Positions 36,065 through 45,584 are shown, counted from the first letter of the stretch. The stretch: 48,466 bases of DNA from Manganibacter manganicus (GCF_002075885.1 NZ_MDET01000021.1:22357-70822); one strand, 5' to 3'. Notes: generated from the sequence alone by a model not told the origin. Numbers and translations: made by a program.

Positions 36065-37189
36065 TCAGGTCGCGCGCAGAGGGAAGGCTTCGACGGGTGT
36101 TCCCGCCGCATGGCCTTCGCTGTCGGCGCCGATGGTGAGCCACGCATCGGCCATGCGGATATGGTCGAGCGACAGGTTGCCCGTGCCGAGAACCTGCCAC
36201 TGTTCCGCCTCGCGCCGCACGAGCGCGACCTCGGCAACCCCGACAGTCGAGGCGATCTTGCGCGAAAGCGGCAGCGCCGTACCCTGCCGAGGCAGGCGAG
36301 CGGCCAGACGGTCGATGAGCGGTTGCACCAGCATGAGATAGGCGCCGAGCGCATGATCGGGCAGGCCGGGCAGCGCCACGATGGGCACAATGCCGCGCCT
36401 GCCGATGGCCGCTGTTTCGCCGGGCTGCAATGCAAGGCCATGGGCGATGAGCGTGCCGGCGTCTTTTATCGCGTCGGCCGAGCAGTCGGTGCGCCCGGCG
36501 CCGGTGCCGCCGATCAGAACGAAGAGATCGGCGCTGGCTTCGCTTATCGCTGCCGCGATTGACTGTGCCTCACGGGCGGCGGGCGTAGCCGTGACGGCTG
36601 CGCCGTCGGCTTGCGCCAGTGCGGCGATGAATTCGGCGGTGGGGCCGGTTCCGTCCGGGTGCGCCACATCGATGAGGCTGAGCCTGGGCGCGCGTACCAT
36701 GACCGTGTCAGCCCCTGTCGCGCGCAATGCCAGAAGATCGGCGGCGCTTAAGCCGCGGCCGGCGATGGCTGCCGGTCGCCCGGCAGCAATATCTTCGCCG
36801 GTCCGGCGCACGCCCTGACCGGGAATGGCCTCGGCGACGGCCTGCGCCATCGGCCCGTGATGCTCGACAAGGTCGGGCTCCAGAATGCAATCGCAGCCTT
36901 CAGGGAGGGCTTGTCCGGTCTCGATCCATTGCGGTGGGCGGCTCAATGGCACCGGCGAATAGGGCGAAGCCCCGGCAAGATCGAGCGAAGGCAGTGCCCA
37001 ACCGTCGATGACGGCTTTGTTTCGTTGGGGGAGGGGCGCATGCAGTCCCGGCATTTCGGCGGCTATGCACCCGCGTGCCTCGGCAAGCGGCATGGACTGC
37101 GGCGCAACCGGAGCCAGACCGTCGAGCAGGGCGGCGCGCGCCGATTCGAGGCTGGTCAGCGCGCCATGTAAAGGCTGCGTTCTGCTCAT
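36065..37189 (-). CDS. Degenerate MoeA-like molybdopterin-binding protein
   Basis: A 374-residue protein with the MoeA outline but weak motifs. NKAVIDGWALP keeps the N-terminal Asp, and IGGTGAGRTD and VALPGLPDHALGAY correspond to the SGG-S-G and LPGNP loops. The STGDE strand is replaced by LIDVAHPDGTG, so catalytic metal insertion is doubtful. It may bind cofactor or act as partner of the MoeA fusion encoded just downstream. The start is uncertain: ATG at 37189 is used; ATG at 37231 would add 14 residues. Confidence 0.75.
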   Translation of the reverse strand: MSRTQPLHGALTSLESARAALLDGLAPVAPQSMPLAEARGCIAAEMPGLHAPLPQRNKAVIDGWALPSLDLAGASPYSPVPLSRPPQWIETGQALPEGCDCILEPDLVEHHGPMAQAVAEAIPGQGVRRTGEDIAAGRPAAIAGRGLSAADLLALRATGADTVMVRAPRLSLIDVAHPDGTGPTAEFIAALAQADGAAVTATPAAREAQSIAAAISEASADLFVLIGGTGAGRTDCSADAIKDAGTLIAHGLALQPGETAAIGRRGIVPIVALPGLPDHALGAYLMLVQPLIDRLAARLPRQGTALPLSRKIASTVGVAEVALVRREAEQWQVLGTGNLSLDHIRMADAWLTIGADSEGHAAGTPVEAFPLRAT

Positions 37190-37335
37190 GCCCGATGATG
37201 GGCCGGATGCGGCGCCAATTGCAACCGGCATTGGGGGTTTGGTGCACGAGGGTGGCTCCAGTTTGCATCGTGCGCGCCGCGAGGCTCGCCGTTATCTCAG
37301 CATCAGGGAGGTTGGCGCCCGCCGAAAGGCCGTGC

Positions 37336-37360
37336 GGCGGTGAACGATATGCTCACCGCC
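37336..37360 (-). terminator. Probable terminator of the tungstate transporter operon
   Basis: GGCGGTGA / TCACCGCC, an 8-bp perfect stem with a 9-base loop, lies 16 bases after the stop of the binding protein gene. Only a short T-run follows on the minus strand. Confidence 0.5.
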
Positions 37361-37375
37361 AATACCACCCGGCGA

Positions 37376-38206
37376 TCAGTCCTTCTTGGCGTTGGGGAAG
37401 AACAGCTGCTTGCCGTCGATCTTGTAGGCGGCGATGGCCTTCTGGCCTTCGTCGGAGAGCAGGTAGTCGATGAATTCCTGGCCAAGCTCGGCCTTGACCG
37501 TCGGGAATTTGTCCGGATTGACCACCATCACGCCATACTGGTTGAACAGGCGCTTGTCGCCCTCGACGACGATTTCGAGATCGCCGCGATTCTTGAACGA
37601 CAGCCAGGTGCCGCGATCCGAAAGCACATAGGCATTCATGGCGCTGGCGGTGTTGAGCGCCGCACCCATGCCCTGGCCGATATCGCGATACCAGTCGCCC
37701 TTGTCCTTGGCGATGTCGATGCCGGCTTCCTTCCACAGCTTGAGTTCGGCGGTGTTGGTGCCGGAGCGGTCGCCGCGCGAGACGAAGGGCGCCTTCTTCT
37801 CGTCGATCGCCTTGAAGGCGGCGGTGATGTCGGAGGTGCCGGCCACGCCTGCCGGGTCGCTCTTCGGCCCGATCAGCACGAAGTCGTTATACATCACGTC
37901 GTCGCGCTTTTTGGCAAAGCCTTCGTCGAGGAACTTCAGTTCCTGCGATTTGGCGTGGACGAAGACGACATCGGCGTCGCCACGGCGCGCGGTGTCGAGC
38001 GCCTGGCCGGTGCCCTGCGCGATCACCTTCACGTCGATGCCGGACTTTGCCTTGAACAGCGGCAGGAGATAGTCGAACAGGCCGGAATCCTGCGTCGAGG
38101 TGGTCGAGGCGACGATGATCGACTTGTCCTGCGCGGGCGCGGCAGTGCTGCCGGCGGCGAGGAAAAAGGCGACGGCCAAGGCTGAAAAGAGACGGCGGTT
38201 CAACAC
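37376..38206 (-). CDS. tupA: Tungstate-type ABC transporter, periplasmic binding protein
   Basis: A 276-residue secreted solute-binding protein. The GTG at 38206 is the likely start, with aagggag upstream and a clear signal peptide (NRRLFSALAVAFFLAAG, cleavage near APAQ). The mature protein begins with the TupA signature ASTTSTQDSGLFDYLLP; VIAQGTGQALDTARRGDADVV and SRGDRSGTNTAE also fit TupA/WtpA-type oxyanion binders. TupA-type proteins prefer tungstate; ModA-type molybdate binders look different. It is last in the order permease, ATPase, binding protein. Substrate is inferred from family. Confidence 0.85.
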   Translation of the reverse strand: MLNRRLFSALAVAFFLAAGSTAAPAQDKSIIVASTTSTQDSGLFDYLLPLFKAKSGIDVKVIAQGTGQALDTARRGDADVVFVHAKSQELKFLDEGFAKKRDDVMYNDFVLIGPKSDPAGVAGTSDITAAFKAIDEKKAPFVSRGDRSGTNTAELKLWKEAGIDIAKDKGDWYRDIGQGMGAALNTASAMNAYVLSDRGTWLSFKNRGDLEIVVEGDKRLFNQYGVMVVNPDKFPTVKAELGQEFIDYLLSDEGQKAIAAYKIDGKQLFFPNAKKD

Positions 38207-38222
38207 GAAAAAACTCCCTTGG

Positions 38223-38944
<722 letters not shown>

Positions 38945-38945
<1 letters not shown>

Positions 38946-39637
38946 CAGCCTGCCTTTTGCTCGGACCATGTGCGCACGCCCCAGGCGGCGGCATTGATCA
39001 TCAGGATGATCGCGATCAGGATCAGGCCGAGTCCCATGGCCAGCGGCAGGTCGCCTTTCGATGTTTCGAGCGCGATCGTCGTCGTCATGGTGCGGGTGAA
39101 GCCGTTGATGTTGCCGCCGACGATCATCACCGTGCCGACTTCGGCAGCGGCGCGGCCGAAGCCGGCCAGAAGGGCGGTGACCAGGCTGAAGCGGCTATCC
39201 CACAGAAGTGTCGCCACGCGCCCCGCCGGACTGACATTCAGGGCCAGCAGTTCATCGCGATATTCGTGCCACAAATCCTCGACGGTCTGGCGCGTGAGCG
39301 CGGCGATGATCGGCACGACGAGAAGCGACTGGGCGATCACCATGGCCGCCGGCGTGAACAGCAGGCCGAACATGCCGAGCGGGCCGGACCGTGACAGAAG
39401 CAGAAAGACGGTGAGGCCGACGACGACGGGCGGCAGGCCCATGAAGCCGTTGAGAAGCACGATCAGCGCGGTGCGGCCGCGAAACCTGGTCAGCGCCAGA
39501 ATCGCGCCGAGCGGCAAGCCGACGATGACGGCAATCACCACCGCCGACAGGCTGACGGCCAGCGACAGGCGCACGATCGCATAAAGCGTCGCGTCGCCGC
39601 TGATAATCAGTTGCCAGGCACTTGCGCTGTCAGGCAT
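38945..39637 (-). CDS. tupB: Tungstate-type ABC transporter, permease subunit
   Basis: A 230-residue integral membrane protein with five or more hydrophobic segments. The transporter EAA-like loop reads YRDELLALNVSPAGRVATLLWDSR in part (about residues 135-160), and AAAEVGTVMIVGGNINGFTRTM follows, as in TupB permeases. The ATG at 39637 has gggagg upstream. It is the first gene of the tupBCA operon and diverges from the regulator at 39726. Confidence 0.87.
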
Positions 39638-39725
39638 TTTGCCTCCCTCCCGCGGCGTTGTCTGCAATGATCGTGCTTGAGTCAAACAATTGAATTCCAG
39701 CAAGAATATGCATAAAGGTGCAGGC
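39638..39725. promoter_or_regulatory. Divergent promoter region between tupB and the HTH-PBP gene
   Basis: This 88-base AT-richer gap must hold promoters for both directions. Overlapping short palindromes (CAATTG, GAATTC, ATGCAT) occur between 39688 and 39712. It is the natural place for an oxyanion-responsive operator. Confidence 0.5.
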
Positions 39726-40610
39726 ATGGATTTGCTAACGACTGCCGAAGCCGCCGATTATTTGCGCCTGGGCGAACGCAAGCTCTACGAGCTCGTCGCT
39801 GCCGAGGCGATCCCGTGCAGCAAGGTCACGGGCAAATGGCTGTTTCCGCGCCATGAACTGGACCGCTGGGTTCTTTCGGGACTTGTGCGGCCGGAAGGCA
39901 TGCTGCCGCCGGACACGCCGCCGATCGTCGGTGGCAGCCAGGACGATTTGCTCGAATGGGCGTTGCGGCGTTCGGAATCCGGCCTTGCCTCGTTGAACGA
40001 GGGGTCCGAGAACGGTCTTAACCGGCTGGTGCGCGGCGAAGTGTGTGCGGCCGCCATCCATTTTCATTCCAGCCATGAGGAAGAGGGCGAGCCGCCCAAT
40101 GTGGAGATTGTGCGCGCCATGCCGCTGCTGCACGATGTCGTGCTGGTGGCCTTCGCGCGGCGTGAGCAGGGCCTGTTGCTGGCGCCGGGCAACCCCAGGC
40201 AACTGTTTAGCCTTGCCGATGTGGTTGCCCGCAATGCGAAGATGGCGGCCCGGCAGAAAGGGGCGGGGGCGCAGCAGCTTTTGGAGGCGCTGCTGGCCAA
40301 GGCCGGCATCGGCCTGTCGCAACTGAACCTCACGCCGCCCTGCATGAGCGGGCCGGACCTGGCCGCGGTGATCCGCGCCGGCACCGCCGATTGCGGCATC
40401 GCGACCCGGTCGGCGGCGCGTGCCTATGGCCTCGATTTCGTGCCGCTTGTCTGGGAGAGTTTCGACCTTCTGATGCGCCAGCGCACCTATTTCCAGCCGC
40501 CGATGCAGACCTTGCTGCGGTTCATGGCCGAGAACGACCTCGCCGCGCGCGCCGAGGAACTTTCCGGCTACGACGTCGCGCCGGCGGGCGCGATACGGTT
40601 CGCCAAATAG
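39726..40610 (+). CDS. Excisionase-type HTH regulator with periplasmic-binding-like domain, probable oxyanion sensor
   Basis: A 294-residue cytoplasmic protein. Residues 1-55 are a MerR/excisionase-like helix-turn-helix (LTTAEAADYLRLGERKLYEL, GKWLFPRHELDRWV). About 75-290 is a type 2 periplasmic-binding-like domain with RQKGAGAQQLLEALL and ADCGIATRSAARAYGLDFVPL. It diverges from tupBCA across 88 bases, so it probably controls tungstate or molybdate uptake by binding the oxyanion or a cofactor form. No ModE or classical TunR layout is present. An ATG 18 bases upstream is an alternative start. Confidence 0.82.
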   Translation: MDLLTTAEAADYLRLGERKLYELVAAEAIPCSKVTGKWLFPRHELDRWVLSGLVRPEGMLPPDTPPIVGGSQDDLLEWALRRSESGLASLNEGSENGLNRLVRGEVCAAAIHFHSSHEEEGEPPNVEIVRAMPLLHDVVLVAFARREQGLLLAPGNPRQLFSLADVVARNAKMAARQKGAGAQQLLEALLAKAGIGLSQLNLTPPCMSGPDLAAVIRAGTADCGIATRSAARAYGLDFVPLVWESFDLLMRQRTYFQPPMQTLLRFMAENDLAARAEELSGYDVAPAGAIRFAK

Positions 40611-40658
40611 CCGACCGGCAAGCGCGGTGCCGTCCCCGCCAATTTGGGGTGGGGCGGA

Positions 40659-41378
40659 TTACGGATGGGGCGGATCGGCCGTCTGCGCCGAATGGGAGCC
40701 GCGACTCTTCTCGCTGGCGTAGAGCGCGACCGCCATGGCGCGGTTGCGCACGTCCAGCTTGTCGTACAGATTCTTCAGATGATATTTGACGGTGTTCTCC
40801 GAAATACCGGTACGCGTGGCGATCTGGAGATTGGTCCAGCCATCGGCCAGCACGGCGAGCAACTCGCGCTCGCGCATGGTGAGCTTCGACAAGGGCGTGT
40901 CGTGGATCTTGGAAACGTCGGTGTAGGGGATGCAGATGCGCCCCCGCGCGACGGCGACAAGCGTGTCGAAAAGGATCGCCGGATCGTCGAACTGGTAGCA
41001 GAAGCCCTGCGCGCCGAGCCGCACGCATCGCCGCAGGATGGAGATGTCGTGGTCATTGGAGAAGATCACCACACGGGGATGGAGGTCGCGCCGCTGCAAT
41101 TGCGCCAGCACCTCGCCGCCATCCATGTCGGCTAGCCGCCAGCCGAGGACCGCCACGTCGAAGCCCGGTTCGGCGGCCGAGGCGGCCTGGAGGAACGCTT
41201 CGCCGGTCTGCAGAGTGCCGGCAAGGTCGAAACGGCCGTCACGCCCGATCATGTCGCCGAGAGCGGCGACCACCAGCGGGTTGCGCTCGCCGATCAGGAT
41301 CTTGAACCTTTGTTCGGTTGCCGCCGATGTCATGTCAACCGCGGTCCCGTGGTGCTGGCCTTTCCATTCGGCGTTCAT
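40659..41378 (-). CDS. LuxR-family regulator with a pseudo-receiver domain (copy 2)
   Basis: A 239-residue paralogue of the protein at 884-1555, similar over the whole length. The same unusual residues occur: GERNP in the acidic pocket, glycine (G79) for the phospho-acceptor Asp in VLGWRLAD, and GFCYQF for the lysine region. The LuxR helix-turn-helix (ISENTVKYHLKNLYDKL) is identical in the recognition part, so both copies may bind the same DNA. The ATG at 41378 has gggaggag upstream. It diverges from the tandem permeases. Confidence 0.87.
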   Translation of the reverse strand: MNAEWKGQHHGTAVDMTSAATEQRFKILIGERNPLVVAALGDMIGRDGRFDLAGTLQTGEAFLQAASAAEPGFDVAVLGWRLADMDGGEVLAQLQRRDLHPRVVIFSNDHDISILRRCVRLGAQGFCYQFDDPAILFDTLVAVARGRICIPYTDVSKIHDTPLSKLTMRERELLAVLADGWTNLQIATRTGISENTVKYHLKNLYDKLDVRNRAMAVALYASEKSRGSHSAQTADPPHP

Positions 41379-41781
41379 GCTCCTCCCATCTTGCTTCTAT
41401 GGATTCACCTTTCGCCCGCTTGCGGTTTGGCCGCCTGCAAATTCATATCATGAATGATTTTTTCATTCCAGTAGAATTGAGCGATTTGCGTGCCGGACCA
41501 AAGAACAAGCCGGCAAGGCGTCCAGATGAGGCGATCCTACCCGTTCGGGTAGGGGTCCATCGTCCGGCCGGATGCGTTCGCGTGAACTGATCGCACAGTC
41601 CGTCTGCCGTTGGGCGATCTTTCGTCGGACTGTGCGACAAAGTGGCTTGACGGCGAGCCGGTTTCAGACAAACTTCACCATGAGGAAAAAAAGACGCCTA
41701 AGCGGAAAATACTTGCGTGCCACGAAATCGAGAAGTTCCGTGGCCAGACGCAATCCATAAACCAGATTCGGGAACAGAACC
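41379..41781. other. Divergent spacer between the LuxR-type regulator and the tandem permeases
   Basis: This 403-base gap has no supported gene. A 27-codon basic frame at 41680 lacks a ribosome binding site. It contains ATTCCAGTAGAAT (41465-41477), an AT-rich patch (41440-41480) suitable for a promoter, and the 12-bp inverted repeat at 41591-41637. Confidence 0.45.
41591..41637. repeat. 12-bp perfect inverted repeat upstream of the permease pair
   Basis: TCGCACAGTCCG (41591-41602) and CGGACTGTGCGA (41626-41637) form a perfect inverted repeat around a 23-base centre. No T-run follows, and it lies about 145 bases ahead of the first permease, so a regulatory site or leader hairpin is more likely than a terminator. 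Confidence 0.7.
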
Positions 41782-43491
41782 ATGAGTGCTGTTACGGAAG
41801 TGGGCGCGGCCGAACAAAGCGGCCAGCTTCAACGCACGATCGACTGGAAAGGCGCCTTCTGGGTCGCCAGCGGCGTTCCGCCTCTCGTGCTGTTTTCCAT
41901 CGGCGGCATTGCCGGCACCGTGGGCAACATCGCCTTCCTGATCTGGGCACTGTCCATCCTGATGGGGTTTATCCAGTCCTTCACCTATGCCGAGATCGCC
42001 GGCCTGTTTCCCAACAAGTCGGGAGGTGCCTCGGTTTATGGCGCGACCGCCTGGCTGCGCTATTCCAAATTCATCGCCCCGCTTTCGGTATGGTGCAACT
42101 GGTTTGCCTGGACGCCGGTGCTTTCGCTCGGCTGCACCATCGCCGCCGCCTATATTCTGAACGCCCTGGCGCCGATCCCGGTCTTTTCCGAAACCTCGCC
42201 GCAGGTGGTGGCCTATCTGGCGGCGCATGCCGGCACGAGCGCGGCGGACGCGGTTGCCGCGGTCACGGCCGCCGCCACGCCGGCCATTCGCACCTGGACG
42301 CTTTACAGCCACACGCTCGGCCCGGTCGGTTTTTCCTTCAACGCCATCTTCTGGATCGGCGCGATCCTGATGTTGATCACCTTCTCCATCCAGCATCGCG
42401 GCATTCTCGGCACTGCCGTGGTACAGAAGGTCGTCGGTCTGCTGGTCATCGTCCCGCTGCTGATCGTCGGCATCGTGCCGATCGTCACAGGGCAGATCAA
42501 CTGGGACAATTACGCCCCGCTGGTGCCACTGGCCGTTGCCTATGAACCGGCGCCGGGCATGTGGAATATCTCGGGCTGGACGCTGGCGCTCGGCGGCATG
42601 TTCATCGCCGCCTGGTCCACATACGGCTTCGAGACGGCGGTCTGCTATACGCGCGAATTCAAGAACCCGGCCACCGATACGTTCAAGGCGATCTTCTATT
42701 CGGGCCTGCTGTGCATCGTGCTCTACATTCTGGTGCCGTTCACCTTCCAGGGTGTGTTGGGCATCAACGGCATGCTCGCCGGGCCGATCGTCGACGGTTC
42801 GGGCGTCGCGGCCGCCCTGGCGGCCATGGTCGGCGGCGGCGTGATGATCAAGACGCTGCTTGTCATGCTGATGCTGCTGGCGCTGATCCTCGCCATCATG
42901 ACGGCGATGGCCGGTTCTTCACGCACGCTTTACCAGGGCTCCGTCGACGGCTGGCTGCCGCGCTATCTCAGCCACGTCAACGAGCATGGCGCACCCACCC
43001 GCGCCATGTGGACGGACCTGTGCTTCAACCTGATCCTCCTTGCCATCGCCTCGACCGACGCGACCAGTTTCTTCTTCATCATGTCCGTCGCCAATTGCGG
43101 CTACATCGTCTTCAATTTCCTGAACCTGAACTCGGGCTGGATTCACCGCATCGACAACGGCCACATCCATCGGCCATGGAAGGCGCCGACCTGGATTCTG
43201 ACGCTGGGCACCATTTTCGCCTTCGTCAACGCCGTGTTCATGGGCGCCGGCGCCAAGGTATGGAACCCGATGGCGCTGTGGGCGGGCTTCGTCGCCGTGG
43301 CCCTGATCATCCCTGTGTTCTGCTTCCGCCACTACATTCAGGACGGCGGCAGGTTCCCCGCTCATATGCTCGACGACCTCGGCATGGACGAGACCGATCT
43401 CAGGCGCAGGAAAGCGGGAATGCTGCCTTATCTGACGCTGATCGCCGGATTGGCCGTCGTGCTGATTTCCAATTGGTTCTTCGTTCTTTGA
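41782..43491 (+). CDS. APC-superfamily permease, tandem copy 1
   Basis: A 569-residue membrane protein of the amino acid-polyamine-organocation type with about twelve to fourteen hydrophobic segments. YAEIAGLFPNKSGGASVYGA is the APC consensus region after the second span, and MTAMAGSSRTLYQGSVDGW is typical of later spans. It is strongly similar along its whole length to the next gene, 67 bases downstream, so the two arose by duplication. The substrate is unknown; the setting suggests a methylated amine or a C1-linked amino acid. The ribosome binding site is weak (gggaacag). Confidence 0.85.
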   Translation: MSAVTEVGAAEQSGQLQRTIDWKGAFWVASGVPPLVLFSIGGIAGTVGNIAFLIWALSILMGFIQSFTYAEIAGLFPNKSGGASVYGATAWLRYSKFIAPLSVWCNWFAWTPVLSLGCTIAAAYILNALAPIPVFSETSPQVVAYLAAHAGTSAADAVAAVTAAATPAIRTWTLYSHTLGPVGFSFNAIFWIGAILMLITFSIQHRGILGTAVVQKVVGLLVIVPLLIVGIVPIVTGQINWDNYAPLVPLAVAYEPAPGMWNISGWTLALGGMFIAAWSTYGFETAVCYTREFKNPATDTFKAIFYSGLLCIVLYILVPFTFQGVLGINGMLAGPIVDGSGVAAALAAMVGGGVMIKTLLVMLMLLALILAIMTAMAGSSRTLYQGSVDGWLPRYLSHVNEHGAPTRAMWTDLCFNLILLAIASTDATSFFFIMSVANCGYIVFNFLNLNSGWIHRIDNGHIHRPWKAPTWILTLGTIFAFVNAVFMGAGAKVWNPMALWAGFVAVALIIPVFCFRHYIQDGGRFPAHMLDDLGMDETDLRRRKAGMLPYLTLIAGLAVVLISNWFFVL

Positions 43492-43558
43492 AGACCCGCA
43501 AAGCCAATTCGGTCCCGCGCTGCAAGGCGCGGGACCTTGATATAACCGGGAGGAAAAA

Positions 43559-45274
43559 ATGACCACTGCAGCAATAGCGCAAGGTGGGCCGGGTGACGCC
43601 CAGCTTCATCGCACAATCGACTGGCGCGGCGCCTTCTGGGTCGCCAGCGGCGTTCCCGCGCTCGTCCTTTTCTCGATCGGCGGCATTTCAGGCACCGTCG
43701 GCGTGCCGGCCTATACGATCTGGATCGTCTCGGTCTGCTTCGGCCTGATCCAGGCCTGCACCTATGCCGAGATCGCCGGCCTGTTCCCCAGCAAATCCGG
43801 CGGCGCGTCAGTTTACGGCGCCACGGCCTGGCTGCGTTATTCGAAGTTCATCGCGCCGCTTTCGGTGTGGTGCAACTGGCTGGCATGGACGCCGGTGCTG
43901 TCGCTCGGCTGTTCGATCGCCGCCGCCTATATCCTCAACGCGCTTGCGCCCATCCCGACCTTCACGGAGACTTCGCCGCAAGTGGCCGCATGGCTTGCCG
44001 ATCCCGCCAATACGGGCAAGGCCGCCGCGGATGCGATCGCGGCGCTGACCGCCGCCGGCACGCCGGCCATTCGCGACTGGACGCTCTATAGCGGCACGCT
44101 GGGTCCGGTCTCGTTCTCCTTCAATTCCGTGTTCATGATCGGCGCGATCCTGATGCTGATCACGTTCGCCATCCAGCATCGCGGCATTCTCGGCACGGCG
44201 AGCGTGCAGAAAGTCATGGGCCTGATCGTCATCGTTCCAATGCTGATCGTCGGTCTGGTGCCCATCCTCACCGGCCAGATCAACTGGGACAATTACACGC
44301 CCTTCGTCCCGCTGGCTGAAGCCTATGCGCCGGCACCCGGCGAGTGGAACATTTCGGGCTGGACCCTGGTGTTCGGCGGCATGTTCATCGCGGCGTGGTC
44401 GGCCTATGCCTTCGAAACCTCGATCTGCTTTACCAGCGAGTTCAAGAATCCGAGCCGCGACACCGTGCGCGCGATCCTGTATTCGGGCCTGCTGTGCCTG
44501 CTGCTCTACACGCTGGTGCCGTTCACGTTCCAGGGCGTGCTTGGGCTGGAAGGCATGCTGGCGCCCGACATCGCCGACGGTTCGGGTGTCGGCCATGCCA
44601 TGGCGCAGATGGTCGGCGGCTCCGGCTTCGTCACCACGATCATGATCATGCTGATGATCCTGGCGCTGATGCTGGCCATCAATACCGCGATGGCCGGGTC
44701 TTCGCGCACCCTCTACCAGGGTTCGGTCGATGGCTGGCTGCCGCGCTACCTCAGCCACGTCAACCACCACGGCGCACCGACCAGGGCGATGTGGACCGAC
44801 CTGATCTTCAATCTCGGGCTTCTCGCAATCGCCTGCGCGGATGCGGCAAGCTTCTTCTTCATCCTCGCCGTTTCCAATTGCGGCTACATCATCTTCAACT
44901 TCCTGAATCTCAACTCGGGCTGGATTCACCGCATCGATAACGGCCACATCCACCGGCCGTGGAAGGCGCCGACCTTCCTTATCGCGGTTGGCTTCACTCT
45001 GTCCTTCTGCAACGCCATGTTCATGGGTGCAGGCGCGAAGGTTTGGAACCCGTGGGCGCTGTGGTCCGGCTTCATCGCCGCCGCCCTCATCATCCCGGTG
45101 TTCTGCTTCCGCCATTACATTCAGGACAAGGGTCGATTCCCGACGCACATGCTCGACGATCTCGGCATCACCCAGGAGGACCTGAAGGAGCGCAAGGCGG
45201 GAATTCTGCCATACCTTACGCTGGTTGCCGGCGTTGCGGTGGTGCTCATCGCCAACTGGTTCTTCCAGATCTAA
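43559..45274 (+). CDS. APC-superfamily permease, tandem copy 2
   Basis: A 571-residue paralogue of the preceding permease, nearly collinear, with long identical stretches (for example in SGGASVYGATAWLRYSKFIA). Differences cluster at the N-terminus, in the periplasmic-like segment around residues 140-170, and in some membrane spans (GFETAVCYTREF becomes AFETSICFTSEF), which could change substrate preference. Its ribosome binding site gggagga is much stronger than that of copy 1. A terminator follows. Confidence 0.85.
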   Translation: MTTAAIAQGGPGDAQLHRTIDWRGAFWVASGVPALVLFSIGGISGTVGVPAYTIWIVSVCFGLIQACTYAEIAGLFPSKSGGASVYGATAWLRYSKFIAPLSVWCNWLAWTPVLSLGCSIAAAYILNALAPIPTFTETSPQVAAWLADPANTGKAAADAIAALTAAGTPAIRDWTLYSGTLGPVSFSFNSVFMIGAILMLITFAIQHRGILGTASVQKVMGLIVIVPMLIVGLVPILTGQINWDNYTPFVPLAEAYAPAPGEWNISGWTLVFGGMFIAAWSAYAFETSICFTSEFKNPSRDTVRAILYSGLLCLLLYTLVPFTFQGVLGLEGMLAPDIADGSGVGHAMAQMVGGSGFVTTIMIMLMILALMLAINTAMAGSSRTLYQGSVDGWLPRYLSHVNHHGAPTRAMWTDLIFNLGLLAIACADAASFFFILAVSNCGYIIFNFLNLNSGWIHRIDNGHIHRPWKAPTFLIAVGFTLSFCNAMFMGAGAKVWNPWALWSGFIAAALIIPVFCFRHYIQDKGRFPTHMLDDLGITQEDLKERKAGILPYLTLVAGVAVVLIANWFFQI

Positions 45275-45335
45275 AGAGCCTCGTTGCTGCCAGTTGAATA
45301 CGACGAGACTCTAACGAAAACTTGCACTAAAGAAG

Positions 45336-45365
45336 GTGGCCGGCATTGCCGGCCACAACTTTTTT
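45336..45365 (+). terminator. Rho-independent terminator after the permease pair
   Basis: GTGGCCGGC-att-GCCGGCCAC, a perfect 9-bp stem with a 3-base loop, followed by aac and six T residues, 60 bases after the permease stop. Confidence 0.88.
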
Positions 45366-45411
45366 CGGACAACCAATTGTAATAGTTAGGCATCGTCGGA
45401 TTTTTTCATAT

Positions 45412-45470
45412 TTCTTTCTATGAAAGAATCTTGCATCAGGGTTGACTCATCGGGCTGCGGCTTGTTATGG
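45412..45470 (+). promoter_or_regulatory. Probable promoter of folD-fhs with an upstream inverted repeat
   Basis: TTGACT (45442-45447) and TTATGG (45465-45470) are separated by 17 bases, a good housekeeping-type promoter pair. Just upstream, TTCTTTC-tat-GAAAGAA (45412-45428) is a perfect 7-bp inverted repeat placed where an activator would bind. The rest of the 45275-45584 gap holds the preceding terminator and no gene. Confidence 0.55.
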
Positions 45471-45584
45471 AGTCAGCCGGGAAAAAGTCAGTGAATGGCC
45501 GGCCGGAATGGTTTTCCGGATCTGCTGTCCTGCGGTGCATTCCGTGGGCTCGGTCATTCCATGCCCTGGGAGGAAATGCACAGG

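Noticed and set aside
39694..41477. Similar sequences ATTCCAGCAAGAAT (39694) and ATTCCAGTAGAAT (41465), and ATTC-N9-GAAT near mgsA (16325), as a common operator
   Set aside because: The spacing between half-sites differs (6, 5 and 9 bases), and the genes concerned have different expected regulators, so chance similarity cannot be excluded.
41680..41760. 27-codon basic reading frame upstream of the first tandem permease
   Set aside because: No ribosome binding site, and the Lys/Arg-rich composition follows from an A-rich stretch.
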